From the NCBI RefSeq assembly GCF_014196795.1, contig NZ_JACIEJ010000008.1, forward strand, positions 1 to 64,000: DNA of 64,000 nt, written 5' to 3'. The DNA comes from Sagittula marina (GTDB lineage Bacteria > Pseudomonadota > Alphaproteobacteria > Rhodobacterales > Rhodobacteraceae). Below the pieces are notes generated by a model, which was given only the letters and a program-made list of their open reading frames with translations, did no database searches and was not told where the DNA came from. Below, piece by piece: positions 63,920-64,000 of the stretch. The translations under genes were made by a program, and so were the position numbers. Position 1 is the stretch's first letter; every line of letters begins with the position of its first letter.

Positions 63920-64000
63920 ATGCCGACATCTGGCAACGACACTGTATTTGGCACCATTCTTGGCGATGTGATCACGCTTCTGGAAGGTGATGACCTCGTT
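63920..64000 (+). CDS. RTX-like repeat protein, N-terminal fragment
   Basis: The 27 visible codons open PTSGNDTVFGTILGDVITLL, then EGDDLV. GND and GDD spacing resembles calcium-binding RTX repeats of secreted proteins. AAGGAGG ends 6 bases before ATG 63920; an ATG at 63914 is too close to that site. The gene runs out of the window, so neither size nor function is known. Confidence 0.6.
   Translation, partial: MPTSGNDTVFGTILGDVITLLEGDDLV

Overview
This window looks like chromosomal DNA of a Roseobacter-group alphaproteobacterium (Rhodobacteraceae). The evidence is high-GC coding with strong ORF shadows, a GTTC-N7-GTTC SOS box, a short aa3-type cytochrome oxidase subunit IV, a split purine-degradation cluster with a fused allantoinase/OHCU decarboxylase, a DciA-type protein instead of a DnaC-type loader, and intergenic GGGGC-rich/GTATTTG repeats. 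Genes are dense and many neighbours overlap by ATGA or TGATG. Nearly all genes are housekeeping or metabolic; there is no phage, CRISPR array or large island. The only mobile-element trace is the 5' end of an IS3-type transposase at the left edge.

Layout. 1-3.6 kb: IS3 fragment, then heme oxygenase and a bacteriophytochrome histidine kinase (bphO-bphP). 3.6-5.3 kb: a two-TM protein with a C-terminal winged-helix-like domain and two small exported proteins. 5.3-8 kb: purine degradation (allA, puuE-uraD, divergent uraH). 8-11.2 kb: smpB, mercaptopyruvate sulfurtransferase, aromatic/aspartate aminotransferase. 11.7-14.7 kb: a SOS-controlled dnaE2 whose C-terminal domain is missing. 14.8-18.4 kb: Mn/Zn-type ABC importer with Fur-like palindromes. 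18.5-22.5 kb: deoxyribose catabolism (deoC, two small genes, ALDH16-type dehydrogenase). 22.6-24.4 kb: rsfS, rlmH, uppP. 24.7-31.6 kb: gltD, a small exported protein, gltB. 31.9-40.1 kb: mtgA, glutathione transferase, queG, msrB-msrA, dienoyl-CoA reductase, a DJ-1/PfpI protein and a LysR regulator.

40.2-54.9 kb: an OmpA-family/CMD/GNAT/MoCF minus-strand operon, sfsA, family II pyrophosphatase, AlkB, mutY divergent from dciA-dsbA-CaiB, two saccharopine dehydrogenase-type genes, a phosphoglycerate-mutase-like phosphatase, map and an exported metallo-beta-lactamase-fold protein. 55.4-63.6 kb: cytochrome oxidase subunit IV, a lipoprotein, azlCD, a tightly coupled formate dehydrogenase/molybdenum cofactor operon (fdhD, membrane protein, mobA, mobB, an unusual two-domain MoeA), a coiled-coil membrane protein and greA. 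The right edge cuts into a protein with RTX-like repeats.

No large unknown system is evident. The items most worth a second look are the truncated dnaE2 that runs into a dispersed repeat, the MoeA fused to an uncharacterised RNase H-like domain, the membrane-anchored winged-helix protein, two copies of a conserved stem-loop, and an 18-codon leader ORF coupled to rsfS. Assignments rest on reading motifs by eye; no database search was run.
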